Shown here: in pieces, positions 14,784 to 23,660 of the stretch
How positions within the stretch are numbered: position 1 is the stretch's first letter
How the letters are laid out: every line of letters starts with the position of its first letter
NCBI GenBank assembly: GCA_031553655.1
Contig: JAVBLG010000033.1
Coordinates: forward strand, 1-43,633
Length of the DNA stretch: 43,633 bases
Source: JAVBLG01 sp031553655
GTDB lineage: Bacteria > Desulfobacterota > Desulfovibrionia > Desulfovibrionales > Desulfovibrionaceae
Reading direction: 5' to 3'
Notes under the pieces: generated by a model
The model's database searches: none
What the model was told of the DNA's origin: nothing
The model's input: the letters and a program-made list of their open reading frames with translations, nothing else
Translations under genes and position numbers: made by a program

Positions 14784-16208
14784 CTACCATTCTAAGGAAG
14801 CGGCGAGATACGCCAGCATATCCAGAGAGGCGCGACGGCTTGTTGCGTCATGATCGCCATTTTCCAGTAATAAGGGAAGATAGCCGGTAAGAGGCCGTAG
14901 AAGAGGGGGGTGAGCGGCCCAGAATTCCGACGGCAGATATGGTCCGCTACGCATATAAACGGCCATTTCCCGGCCAAGAGTAGCCACTGATGCTTTAAAC
15001 AGAGTGAAAAGGCGGGGAGCCGCCGCGGCAAAATCCTCGGCCGCCGCTTTAGCCCGGGAGCTTGTTTCCGCTCCGTCCCTAGCGCCGCGCTCGGCCAGCG
15101 CTTCCAGAAACCACTCATGCCAGAATGCGGCCAGAAAACGGCGGATACTCGACTGTTGCGCCCCGGCATCTCGCCTGGTCAAAGTAAACAGTCCGCGATC
15201 GTCACGGCCCGTTTCCATCAACGCCAGCCCCGGAAGGCGAAGCTCCGGCAGCGAAGCAGGGCGACGAAGCAATGTTTCCGCAGTCAGCGCCACCCGGCCG
15301 GGGTGAAAGGCTTGGTGGCAGGTTATGTCGGCCCGGCCGCACAACCAGCAGCCATAGCAACTCATGGTGGGCAACAGCACATAATGCCCCTTGGAGGCCG
15401 GGGCGGTTTCAAAAGCATGCACATTGCCCATGGACAGATTCAGTACCGGCACCCCCACCCAGGCCGCAAGATGCATGGGGCCGGTATCGGGGCTGATAAG
15501 CAGTTCCAACGTGGACAGGGCCGAGGCCAACCCCGGCAGATCAAAACGGGCGCAGAGATTTATGCCCCTCAGTCCGGCCGCCTCTTCAACAGCCCGCCCC
15601 AAATCTCCATCCTGAGGCCCGCCGAATAAAAACGGCTTGAAGCCCTTGCGCAACAACTGCCGGGCCAGATGTCCCCAGAATTGCGCGCTTGGGCGCTTTT
15701 CCGGTTCGCTGGCCCCCAAAAACAGCCCCACATGCCCCTCTCGCGCAGTTCCCGACCTGGGGAGCGCCCAGCCCAAGGCCTGGTCTCCAGCGGGGAAAAT
15801 ATCCATGCGGTTCAAATCAGCCCAATGCATGCGGTTGTAGCGATTGTTGCGCACAATTGAGGCCCGGTAGATCTGCCAGGGCCCGTTAATGCGCCGGGAC
15901 GGCCCGTCATCGAAAAAGCCGATTTTTTCCTCACATTCCAATTGTCCGGCCATACGCGCGGCCTCTGGTCTGTGGCTCAAATTGATTATCTTGCGGAATC
16001 GAGCTTGGCGAAAAGATGTTTCGGCCTCAGGAGGGAAAAATACCGCCTTGGGGGCCAGCGGCATAAGACCCTTAAAAAACTGCGGTTCGGCCGCCACCCA
16101 CAGCGGACGCTCCGGCTCCTGGCGCAAAAGCCGGGCCATGAGGGGAAAGGTCATGATCAAATCCCCCATCCGCTGCATTTGCAAAATGAGATCCGGAGTT
16201 GCGGTCAT
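14784..16208 (-). CDS. Glycosyltransferase family 9 (heptosyltransferase-like)
   Basis: 474 residues. The first 320 residues follow the GT9 plan: an N-terminal MTATPDLILQMQRMGDLIMT, a GLFLGASEPEKRPSAQFWGH segment matching the phosphate/sugar-nucleotide loop, and the ELLISPDTGPMHLAAWVGVPVL motif with the conserved Asp and GPMH. The extra 150 residues at the C-terminus form a helical extension of unknown role. GT9 enzymes add heptose or related sugars to LPS core or other glycans. Its start overlaps the CgeB-like gene by ATGA, so the two are translationally coupled and probably act on the same glycan. Confidence 0.85.
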   Translation of the reverse strand: MTATPDLILQMQRMGDLIMTFPLMARLLRQEPERPLWVAAEPQFFKGLMPLAPKAVFFPPEAETSFRQARFRKIINLSHRPEAARMAGQLECEEKIGFFDDGPSRRINGPWQIYRASIVRNNRYNRMHWADLNRMDIFPAGDQALGWALPRSGTAREGHVGLFLGASEPEKRPSAQFWGHLARQLLRKGFKPFLFGGPQDGDLGRAVEEAAGLRGINLCARFDLPGLASALSTLELLISPDTGPMHLAAWVGVPVLNLSMGNVHAFETAPASKGHYVLLPTMSCYGCWLCGRADITCHQAFHPGRVALTAETLLRRPASLPELRLPGLALMETGRDDRGLFTLTRRDAGAQQSSIRRFLAAFWHEWFLEALAERGARDGAETSSRAKAAAEDFAAAAPRLFTLFKASVATLGREMAVYMRSGPYLPSEFWAAHPPLLRPLTGYLPLLLENGDHDATSRRASLDMLAYLAASLEW

Positions 16209-17911
16209 GACCGACCGAATACCTCGGCCATATGGGTCATGATCGTGCTCAGGCGATGCTCCCAGGTGTGCTCGGCCAGAATGCGCTTGCGGGCGGCCAG
16301 GGCCACATTGTTTCTCGCTTCGGGATGATCGAGATAAAAGCGCGTCAGGTCTTCGATTTCCTCAATTTCCTTATAAAAAACGATTTCCTTACCCGGTTCG
16401 AATAAATTTTCGATCTGTTCGCGCCAATCGGTAAGTACAAAGGCTCCCGCAGCCGGGGCATCGAAAATACGTTGATTTACCGCGCCCTTCATTTGTTTGC
16501 TGGTGCAGTTGAAATTAATCTCCGAGCAGGGATAAAACTTGGGTAATTCATCATAATAGCCCAATTCCTTGTGCAAACGGAAGGAATGCTTTCCGGCCTC
16601 GTCTTTGAGGCATATTCGCCAGCCGGGGTCTCCGGCTATGAGTGGATTGAAGGGCAGAATGCGGCGCACGCATTCAAGCCGGTATTGCCTGGTGGCTTCC
16701 CAGGTGAGGGCGGTTTCATAAGCCAGACGGGATTCGTTGCCGGGTAAATTTTCATAGTCCGCAGCCAGCTCTCGGCTGTGCCCCAGAATAAAATCGCGCA
16801 CGGAGCGTTCGTTACTGGCGCCGAAGGCGGCCGCTGTTTCACGATAGCCGCGCAGCATGGAGGCGGGAAACTTTCCGGCTTTTAACCGATGTCCCACCTT
16901 GTAAATCATAGAATTACCCACAAAGGACACTCGGCTTTTCCAGTTGGTCCGGCCGCAGACGGAAAGGGTGAAGCGGCGCGGGTCCGTGGCCAGGGGCAGG
17001 TAAAAAACATGTTTGAAGCCCATGTGATTCAGGCTTTTAACATTGTCGGCGTCCCAAGTAAAAATGGCGCAAAGCGGGCTGGCAAGTTTTTCGTAAAGGT
17101 GCAGAATAAGATGGGGATTATCTACAAACCACGATGCCAGCGGCAGATTGAGGCGCTCAAGCAGCTCCATGAGCACACCTTCGCGGTCCACGCCCAGGTG
17201 ATTAAGCGTCAAAATACAATCAGGTTCAAACTCCAGGACATTTTTCAACAAATTCTCAATAAAATCCTGCCTGGCCAGGCAATCATCTTCCAAGGTGAGG
17301 AGGCGGCAGGGCAGATTGAGGCGCTCGCAGGCTCCGGCCAGCTCGCCCATAAGGAAATAGCGGCTGGTTAGCAGCAGAAGGCGAGGGGATGCGCCCGTGC
17401 GAAAACGCGGTTTGCGGGCCTTGCCCCAAAAGTCGAACTTGAGGCTGGCGTCCAAATCGCGCTTCAGGCTGTCGTAATAGGGCCGATCCAGGCGCAGATA
17501 AAAAGGATTGGCAAGGGCCAGCAGGGGGGCGCCGCCGTTTTTCACCTGCCAGTCGGTGAGCAGGGCCAACGCCTTGCGCGGATCAGCATTGCGGATAAAA
17601 AGCAGATTGCCGTGTTTGAAGCGTGCTTCAACTCCGGTTATGTCCAGAATGTCAGCTTCCTTGTCCACAACGGCAACAGGGCCGTCATACACGCACAAAA
17701 GCTTTTCAAGGGCAAATCCCAAACCGGCCCCCAACAAAACGGGCAGGCGGTCCGGGCCGAAGTTGCAACCATCAAGCAGACGCAGTTCGCGTTCGGCTCC
17801 GCCGCCACCCAGCATACGCAATGCGGGGCGGGCGTCTTCCGGGGCGAAATGTACAGCTATGTCCCTGAGTGCGCCGTCGTCGGCATACACTCCGGAGGGA
17901 GTTCCACTCAT
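16205..17911 (-). CDS. CgeB-family glycosyltransferase
   Basis: 568 residues. The N-terminal 190 residues look like a separate helical/Rossmann region (VLLGAGLGFALEKLL). From about 190 on, the sequence follows CgeB/DUF3880: LLLLTSRYFLMGELAGACER, ECDCILTLNHLG-type strands, LASWFVDNPHL, and the C-terminal glycosyltransferase part (LPKFYPCSEINFNCTSKQMK, INQRIFDAPAAGAFVLTDWR, ENLFEPGKEIVFYKE). Proteins of this type modify surface or flagellar glycans. Coupled by ATGA to FapA upstream and to GT9 downstream. Confidence 0.82.
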   Translation of the reverse strand: MSGTPSGVYADDGALRDIAVHFAPEDARPALRMLGGGGAERELRLLDGCNFGPDRLPVLLGAGLGFALEKLLCVYDGPVAVVDKEADILDITGVEARFKHGNLLFIRNADPRKALALLTDWQVKNGGAPLLALANPFYLRLDRPYYDSLKRDLDASLKFDFWGKARKPRFRTGASPRLLLLTSRYFLMGELAGACERLNLPCRLLTLEDDCLARQDFIENLLKNVLEFEPDCILTLNHLGVDREGVLMELLERLNLPLASWFVDNPHLILHLYEKLASPLCAIFTWDADNVKSLNHMGFKHVFYLPLATDPRRFTLSVCGRTNWKSRVSFVGNSMIYKVGHRLKAGKFPASMLRGYRETAAAFGASNERSVRDFILGHSRELAADYENLPGNESRLAYETALTWEATRQYRLECVRRILPFNPLIAGDPGWRICLKDEAGKHSFRLHKELGYYDELPKFYPCSEINFNCTSKQMKGAVNQRIFDAPAAGAFVLTDWREQIENLFEPGKEIVFYKEIEEIEDLTRFYLDHPEARNNVALAARKRILAEHTWEHRLSTIMTHMAEVFGRS

Positions 17912-19041
17912 GAGGTGAAACCGATTTTTGAGGCGTCGGTAACAATTATTTCATCATCAACGCAAGAGAACATTACATTGTTCATCATCTGGGTAACATC
18001 ATAATTGACCCGGCCAATGGACACCTCAACGCCGGGATAAATACGGCCCTTGACCACCAGGCGGCACTGAGCGATATTTTTCTCGTCCACGCCCATAATG
18101 GCGCTGATGGAGCGTCTACGGCCCAAAAGATGATCACGCTTATCCAGGCAGGCGTGAAGCTTGCGTGAAGTGGGGGTGGAACCGGGCGGCAAATGCCCGG
18201 CTACGGCCTTGTAGTGGGCGATCTTTTCGGACAAATCGCCGACTTCCTTGTCCACTTTTTCCAGCTTTTTGATCAGGGCGGGATCATAGCCGAGGAAAAT
18301 ACGTGTGGGCGTGGCGGCCACATTGCCCAATTGCTCGGCAACATAGACAATTTTATAGGCGTTCACGCTTCCGCCCTGCAACCTTCCGTGCACAACAAGA
18401 TTTCCGCCGACATATACACCTGAATTGAGGCAATATTTTTCAATAAGCATATTGCCGCTGGAGCGCACTTCCACCTTCTCGGCAAAGCTAAGTCGCATCT
18501 TGCCTCCGGCGGTAAGCAGGCAATGCCCTCCGGCTCCGCCGCGCGCGCCTCCGGCAACTGACAGATCCTTGCCGGCCCGCACCACGCCACCCTCAACCAT
18601 GCCCTTGATCAGCAGATTGCTGGCCTGCACACTGAACCCGGCCCGCACGTTGCCGTGCACGGCGCAGTCGCCTATGAAATATACATTGCCGGTATTAAAA
18701 GCCACATCACCGCGCACATTGAGCAATTTTTTTACTGTAATTCGATCGGCAAGATAAAATACATACCCGTTGGAGTCGGCCAGCAGGTATTCGGGGTGTT
18801 TGGGATCAACGCGGGTGTTAACTCCACCCGGAATCTTCGGCTCATCCACAATAAAGCGCGGATCCGGATTTTTCACGTCGGCAAGCGGCAAAATCTGGGC
18901 CAAAACCTGGCCGGAAACCACATTTTGCACATAGCCAAGATTGTACAAATCCGACTTGCCCACCTTGTCCTGGCTGGCCTTCGGCTTCAGCTGGGTGTGA
19001 TCCATGTCGGGATCAAAATAGTGCTGAAGATAGTAAGACAT
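17908..19041 (-). CDS. FapA/DUF342 family protein
   Basis: 377 residues. The central region (about 85-250) is a beta-helix of repeated short strands typical of DUF342: GGVNTRVDPKHPEYLLADSN, VRGDVAFNTGNVYFIGDCAV, VRAGFSVQASNLLIKGMVEG. A predicted coiled coil follows (LIKKLEKVDKEVGDLSEKI), then a C-terminal polymer-like strand region (CRLVVKGRIYPGVEVSIGR). FapA proteins influence polar flagellum or MinD-like assembly in other bacteria. Here it sits 42 nt after a STAS protein and is coupled to glycosyltransferases, which suggests a role at the cell pole or envelope. Confidence 0.85.
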   Translation of the reverse strand: MSYYLQHYFDPDMDHTQLKPKASQDKVGKSDLYNLGYVQNVVSGQVLAQILPLADVKNPDPRFIVDEPKIPGGVNTRVDPKHPEYLLADSNGYVFYLADRITVKKLLNVRGDVAFNTGNVYFIGDCAVHGNVRAGFSVQASNLLIKGMVEGGVVRAGKDLSVAGGARGGAGGHCLLTAGGKMRLSFAEKVEVRSSGNMLIEKYCLNSGVYVGGNLVVHGRLQGGSVNAYKIVYVAEQLGNVAATPTRIFLGYDPALIKKLEKVDKEVGDLSEKIAHYKAVAGHLPPGSTPTSRKLHACLDKRDHLLGRRRSISAIMGVDEKNIAQCRLVVKGRIYPGVEVSIGRVNYDVTQMMNNVMFSCVDDEIIVTDASKIGFTS

Positions 19042-19083
19042 GGCTACAGTCTTGCTCCAACCCGCCTGTTCAGGCGGAAAAAA

Positions 19084-19428
19084 TTATTCCGGTATGCGCG
19101 CGAACAGATCGTTCTCGTCATCCAACATTGGAAAAAAGGTCAATATTTCCGCTTTTTCCATAAAAGCTTTCAAGTTATCGGCCGGGCGGAAAATCATGAG
19201 CTGCTTGCCCCAGGCCCGCCCGATGGTACTGGCAGCAACCAGTGCTCCCAGACCGGAATGATCGACCGCGCCAACGTCTTCCAGGTCGAGCACAAGATCA
19301 ACCACATTGTCGTCGAGCATTACATCTTCCAATGCCTGCCGTAAACGCACCGCATCGCTCAGCGTCATATCGCCAGAAAAGCGGGCTACGGCCAGCGAAC
19401 CATAGCGCTCAACGTCAAGTTCAAACAT
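19084..19428 (-). CDS. STAS-domain anti-sigma factor antagonist
   Basis: 114 residues, one STAS domain. VLDLEDVGAVDHSGLGALVA carries the conserved D-H-S-G-LG segment, with the Ser that is phosphorylated in SpoIIAA-type proteins. Such proteins work in partner-switch regulation with an anti-sigma kinase; none is encoded nearby. It is the first gene of the leftward operon with FapA and the glycosyltransferases and may control their activity or localisation. Confidence 0.85.
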   Translation of the reverse strand: MFELDVERYGSLAVARFSGDMTLSDAVRLRQALEDVMLDDNVVDLVLDLEDVGAVDHSGLGALVAASTIGRAWGKQLMIFRPADNLKAFMEKAEILTFFPMLDDENDLFARIPE

Positions 19429-19680
19429 TGCGGTTCCTTTCCCCTGTGTTTCCGGCTAGTTCAGTGTAAACTCCCAAGTAGCTACTTAAAGAAATACACA
19501 TAATTTGCGAAAAGGCAACATTTTTTATCGCGTTCATATCCGGGCGGCACTATGGTTCCAGAGCATTTTGCTGGACGCACGGGACGTTAGAGTATTTTGC
19601 TCACTTAGTTCGTAAAACGTCTTATAGAATTTTGCTTTTGAAATTATCTATTGCCTGAAACTGTTTTTTAAGAATTAAGA
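19429..19680. other. Intergenic stretch upstream of the STAS operon
   Basis: No gene is supported. The first 100 bases must hold the STAS promoter. A partial echo of the hairpin module of repeat family 1 lies at about 19559-19608 (CCAGAGCATTTTGCTGGACG, then GTTAGAGTATTTTGCTCAC), a decayed copy of the loop/arm sequence found at 19799-19833. Confidence 0.35.
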
Positions 19681-19834
19681 TTGATTGTCCTGCGCCGCCT
19701 TTCACCGGCGGCTCGGAATAGCATGTTACTACGGCGGCTTCGCCGCCTAAGTTACGGACACTTTGTGTCCGGACGGCCCTAACAACGCACGGGCCGTCAG
19801 AGCATTTCGCTCATTTCATTCGCAAAACGCTCTA
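19681..19834 (-). repeat. Family 1 gene-end repeat, copy A (after acyl-CoA ligase)
   Basis: Read leftward from the fadD stop: an imperfect hairpin (AGAGCGTTTT / GAAATGCTCT, loop GCGAATGAAATGAGC) that contains the stop codon, then GACGGCCC...GGGCCGTC, GGACAC-AAA-GTGTCC, GGCGGCGAAGCCGCC, and GCCGCCGG/CCGGCGGC-type stems ending in GGACAATCAA. The order and most stems are shared with copies B and C. Confidence 0.7.
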
Positions 19835-21679
19835 ATCTCCGTTGCCGTTGGGAGCCACCTCATCTTCCGAGGTGGGCACATCCGGGGCGCTGCCTATTCT
19901 AACGCGCGACTCTTCGTCGCACGGCGAGCTCACTCCTCCCACATAACCTCCCAGACGCTCACCGGGCAAAAGACCGGAGGAAACGCGGCGCGCGTCTTCT
20001 TCGGCGCGCAGGGCCCGGCGCAGCACCTTGCCCACAATGGTTTTGGGCAGTGAATCTCTGAATTCCACTTGCCTGGGAATTTTATAAGTGGCCATTTTGC
20101 TGCGGCAAAAAGCAACCACTTCCGCTCTGGTCATAGTGCAATTTTCATGCAAAACAATATAGGCTTTTATGGATTCCCCGCGCGACGGGTCTTTCACTCC
20201 AACGGCAACAGCCTCTTTTATTTTTGGATGTTCGGCCAGAACGTCGTCTATTTCTCTAGGGTAGACATTATATCCGGCTACAATGACCATGTCTTTCTTG
20301 CGGTCAACCAGGAAAAAATAGCCGTCTTCATCCATGGTGGCCAGGTCGCCTGTATAGAGCCATTCATTGCGCAAAGCACTGGCGGTTTCATCCGCGCGGT
20401 TCCAATATCCCTGCATGACCTGCGGCCCTTTAACAACCAGCTCGCCGAGCTTTCCCGAGGGCAGGGTGAGCGACCCCCCTTCCATATCCACCACACGGGC
20501 ATCGGTTCCCGGCAGGGGCATGCCTATGGAGCCGGGCTTGGGGCTTTGGAAGCGCAGAGGGTTGATATGGGTGATGGGTGAAGCTTCAGTAAGACCATAC
20601 CCTTCGATAATGATGGCCCCGGTGAGCTCCTGAAAACGCCGATAATGCTCCGGAGATAGTGGAGCCGATCCGGACACGCAGATCCTGATGGATTTGAGAT
20701 CATACTTGGACAACTCTTTCTGCTGCATCAACGAAATATAAACAGACGGCGCGCCGGGGAATATGGTGGGTTTGTGCTTTTTAATCAGCTTGAGCACGTC
20801 GCCCGGCACGTAGCGCGGCAGGGGCAGAGAGGTGGCGGCCAGCACCGCCGGAATAATCATACCCACGCAAAGACCGTAAACATGAAAAAAAGGCAGAATG
20901 GATATGAAAATATGGTAGGTATCCTGATTTTCTTGCAATACGGCAATAATTTGCCGGGCATTAACCAGCAGGTTGCTGTGGGTGAGCATAACGCCCTTGG
21001 GCGAGCCGGTAGTGCCTCCCGTGTATTGCAGCAGAGCCAGCATGTTACCGTAATTGCGCTGAGAAAGGGAGAAACGCTGCTTGCTTTTGAACATGTCTTC
21101 CCAGCGGTGCACGCGCATTCCATCATAGGGAACGGACGGGGAATTCTTTTTGTCCATTACGGTCTTGAGCTTGTACATGGCGTTCAACGGAAAGGCCAAA
21201 GATTCGCCCAGAGAAGTGACAATATAATTTTTGACCCCGATCTTATCTCTGAGCGGTTCGATCTTGCTCCACAAGAGGTCCAGCGTAATCAGGCATTCCG
21301 CCTCGGAGTCTTCGAAGTGATGTACTATTTCCGCTTCCATGTAGAGCGGATTGGTCATTACGGCCACTCCCCCGGCCTTGATCACTCCCCAGAAAGCAAT
21401 CATTGTTTGCGGCAGATTGGGCAACATAAGGGCCACCCGGGAGCCGGGATCCACTCCCAGCAGGCGCAGGGAAGCGGCAAAAATTTCGGCCTGAATCTGC
21501 AATTGCTGATAGGTTATTTTCTTATTTTTGAAAATAAGCGCATTGCGGAAAGGATATTTGCGGGCGGCCTCATCAAGAAGGCTGAACAGCGGCTCGTCGG
21601 TGGCTTCTATCGTATACGGAACGCCCTTGTCGTAATTGTCGAACCAAGGGCGAAAGTTTTCATCGAGAGTGGTGGTCAT
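19832..21679 (-). CDS. fadD: Long-chain acyl-CoA ligase (AMP-forming)
   Basis: 615 residues. The AMP-binding motifs are clear: LLQYTGGTTGSPKGVMLTHS (P-loop), IIEGYGLTEASPITH, WLYTGDLATMDEDGYFFLVD and KDMVIVAGYNVYPREID. The C-terminal hinge and catalytic Lys region appear in PRQVEFRDSLPKTIVGKVLR. It activates fatty acids to acyl-CoA for degradation or lipid synthesis. About 50 residues after the catalytic end are disordered and acidic. It is coupled to ispDF (4-nt overlap), and its stop codon lies inside the hairpin of repeat copy A. Confidence 0.9.
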   Translation of the reverse strand: MTTTLDENFRPWFDNYDKGVPYTIEATDEPLFSLLDEAARKYPFRNALIFKNKKITYQQLQIQAEIFAASLRLLGVDPGSRVALMLPNLPQTMIAFWGVIKAGGVAVMTNPLYMEAEIVHHFEDSEAECLITLDLLWSKIEPLRDKIGVKNYIVTSLGESLAFPLNAMYKLKTVMDKKNSPSVPYDGMRVHRWEDMFKSKQRFSLSQRNYGNMLALLQYTGGTTGSPKGVMLTHSNLLVNARQIIAVLQENQDTYHIFISILPFFHVYGLCVGMIIPAVLAATSLPLPRYVPGDVLKLIKKHKPTIFPGAPSVYISLMQQKELSKYDLKSIRICVSGSAPLSPEHYRRFQELTGAIIIEGYGLTEASPITHINPLRFQSPKPGSIGMPLPGTDARVVDMEGGSLTLPSGKLGELVVKGPQVMQGYWNRADETASALRNEWLYTGDLATMDEDGYFFLVDRKKDMVIVAGYNVYPREIDDVLAEHPKIKEAVAVGVKDPSRGESIKAYIVLHENCTMTRAEVVAFCRSKMATYKIPRQVEFRDSLPKTIVGKVLRRALRAEEDARRVSSGLLPGERLGGYVGGVSSPCDEESRVRIGSAPDVPTSEDEVAPNGNGD

Positions 21680-23010
21680 TTCCTGCGAACATCCTTATTT
21701 ACCAGTCTTATACCTGAAACCATGGCGTAGGCCTTGATGCCGGTCTTGGACCCGGTAAAACCAAGCCCCTCTTCAGTAGTGGCCTTTACATTCACGAAAT
21801 TTTCGTCCAATTGCAATATTCTGGCTACATTGCGGCGAATTTGGGCGCGCTGGGGCGATATTTTAGGAATTTGCGCCACAATGGTCAAGTCGGCCTGCAC
21901 AATATCCACTCCGGTTTGTTCGGCCCGGCGCAGCGCCTCGTCAACTATTATCGCCGAATTAAGCCCGGAAAAATCCGGATTGCTGTCGGGAAAAAGCGCG
22001 CCGATGTCTCCCGCCCCGGAGCAGCCCAGAATGGCATCGGCCAGCGCGTGCAGCAGAACATCGCCGTCAGAATGTGCCAGCACCTCCGGAGCATTGGGGA
22101 TGGACACGCCGCCAAGCTTCATAGGCCGTCCGCCTTCTTCGGCGTAACGATGCACGTCGTAGCCGAATCCGGAGCAGGGCAGCACCGCGCCGGGCGAACG
22201 CCGCCCGCTGACGGGCCGCGCGCCGAGAAGGACCATGCCTTCCTTAATTCCGCCCGCCTCATCAAGAAGGGCCAGATCATCCGGGGAAGTTATTTTTATA
22301 TTGCCCGGCTCTCCAGGCACAATGGACACAGGCATGCCTATTTCCTCCAGCATGGCGGCGTCGTCGCCACATTCCAGACCTTTTTCCCGGCAGACCAGAT
22401 GGGCCTGGCGCAAAATGCGAAGGTCAAAGCCCTGCGGAGTTTGCACGGCTACCATGCGTTGGCGATCAAGAGTTTTGCCCACTTCAAGCCCGACATGCAA
22501 ATCTTCGGTACATTTTACCTCGCCGCCGCGTATTTCCTTGACGGTATCGGTTATGGCCAGGGCCGGAATAGCCCCTGTTTTGCCCTGGTCCAAAACTGCG
22601 CACACTCTGCGCACAAGCGCGGGCGAAACAAAAGGCCGGGCGGCGTCGTGAACAAGCGCGGACGAACACTCCGGGCAGTGCTCCGCCAGATGATTGATGC
22701 CGTTAAAAACGGAATCCTGGCGTAATCTGCCTCCGGCAGTAATCGTAAAAGGAAGACCCAGCCCATTTCCGGCATTGAGTTCGTTCAGACGTTGTCTCTC
22801 GCTTTCCACGAATTCAGGAGCAAAAACAAAAACGAGCCCGCCAACGCAACCGCAAGCGGACATGGTGAGGGCCGATTGCCAGTAAAGCGGCGCCCCTCGA
22901 TAAAGGAGAAACTGCTTGGGCATTCCTCCGCATGAATCGGCAATGCGGCGGCCGTAGCCTGCCGCCACAATAATGCCCCAAGGCTTTGATTGACGCATCT
23001 TGTCTTGCAT
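21676..23010 (-). CDS. ispDF: Bifunctional IspD/IspF, MEP isoprenoid pathway
   Basis: 444 residues. The N-terminal IspD part (about 1-245) shows IIVAAGYGRRIADSCGGMPK and VHDAARPFVSPALVRRV and transfers CMP to methylerythritol phosphate. The C-terminal IspF part (about 285-440) shows SGFGYDVHRYAEEGGRPMKL with the Zn ligands, LAHSDGDVLLHALADAILG and ALFPDSNPDFSGLNS, and makes the cyclodiphosphate. The two enzymes are non-consecutive in the pathway, and the fusion is known in several proteobacterial groups. No strong ribosome binding site precedes the first ATG; MRQSK four codons in is an alternative start. Confidence 0.95.
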   Translation of the reverse strand: MQDKMRQSKPWGIIVAAGYGRRIADSCGGMPKQFLLYRGAPLYWQSALTMSACGCVGGLVFVFAPEFVESERQRLNELNAGNGLGLPFTITAGGRLRQDSVFNGINHLAEHCPECSSALVHDAARPFVSPALVRRVCAVLDQGKTGAIPALAITDTVKEIRGGEVKCTEDLHVGLEVGKTLDRQRMVAVQTPQGFDLRILRQAHLVCREKGLECGDDAAMLEEIGMPVSIVPGEPGNIKITSPDDLALLDEAGGIKEGMVLLGARPVSGRRSPGAVLPCSGFGYDVHRYAEEGGRPMKLGGVSIPNAPEVLAHSDGDVLLHALADAILGCSGAGDIGALFPDSNPDFSGLNSAIIVDEALRRAEQTGVDIVQADLTIVAQIPKISPQRAQIRRNVARILQLDENFVNVKATTEEGLGFTGSKTGIKAYAMVSGIRLVNKDVRRK

Positions 23011-23033
23011 ATCTATAAAATTATCAGTTTATA

Positions 23034-23180
23034 GACAGTATCGTCACGAGATGATTTTTAGCTATCCAGCAAGGAAAAAAGCCTTTTTATGGAAGGAGTG
23101 TACTCTTCCGGTACTCGACTGTAATAAAAAGGACTTTTTGACATAGCCGGGAGCAAAAAAACGCTCGTGACGATACTGTC
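23034..23180. repeat. Family 2 MITE-like repeat, copy 1
   Basis: 147 bp bounded by a perfect 17-bp inverted repeat (GACAGTATCGTCACGAG at 23034-23050, its complement at 23164-23180). Inside are a second A/T-rich stem (AAAAAAGCCTTTTTAT against ATAAAAAGGACTTTTT) and a central GAGTGTACTCTTCCGGTACT core. It lies between the 3' end of rnpB and the start of ispDF. It has no coding capacity. Confidence 0.7.
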
Positions 23181-23185
23181 CAAAT

Positions 23186-23569
23186 CACGGGAGCAGGGCT
23201 ATAAGCCGGGTTCTGTACGCGCTTGCGCGCGTGGCCGCCATTCCTCTAGGAGCGCGCTTACGCGCGCCCTCAAGCAACCTACCCGGAAGGCTGAAGCGAA
23301 AACGCTTTCTGATCGGGCCGATCACCTTCCCTATTTGGTCTTGCTCCGGACGGGGTTTACCTAGCCTGCGCGTCACCGCGACAGCTGGCAGGCTCTTACC
23401 CTGCCGTTTCACCCTTACCGCAAAATATGCGGCGGTTTGCTTTCTGTGGCACTTTCCAGGGGTCGCCCCCTCTGGGAATTACCCAGCGTCCTGCCCTGCG
23501 GAGCCCGGACTTTCCTCCCCGACCGGCGCTTGCGCCCCAGTCGCGGCGGCAGCCCGCCCTACTCCCGTG
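23186..23569 (-). ncRNA. rnpB: RNase P RNA, type A
   Basis: About 384 nt on the minus strand. The ends pair as P1 (CACGGGAGTAGGGC with GCCCTGCTCCCGTG). Conserved pieces in order are GAGGAAAGTCCGGGCTCC, GGTAAGGGTGAAACGGC, AGAGCCTGCC, the TAAACCCC segment, and near the 3' end TAGAGGAATGGC and ACAGAACCCGGCTTAT. It is the catalytic RNA that removes tRNA 5' leaders. It lies downstream of the Zn-ribbon gene on the same strand. Confidence 0.96.
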
Positions 23570-23589
23570 AAAATTGTTGGATCAAAGCA

Positions 23590-23660
23590 GCCCTATCCAC
23601 GCACGGGCCGTCAGGGATTAGAGCTTTTACTCACTGCGTTCGCAAAAGCTCTAATCCCTG
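23590..23660 (-). repeat. Family 1 gene-end repeat, copy D (short form)
   Basis: A perfect 17-bp hairpin (CAGGGATTAGAGCTTTT at 23612-23628, complement at 23644-23660), with a 15-nt loop identical to that of copy B, followed leftward by the GACGGCCCGTGCGTGGATAG module. The stop codon TAG of the Zn-ribbon gene is inside the stem. The further hairpins of copies A-C are missing. It lies just upstream of rnpB. Confidence 0.7.

Noticed and set aside
20774..21730. 318-codon plus-strand frame
   Set aside because: Antisense to the acyl-CoA ligase; composition typical of a shadow frame.
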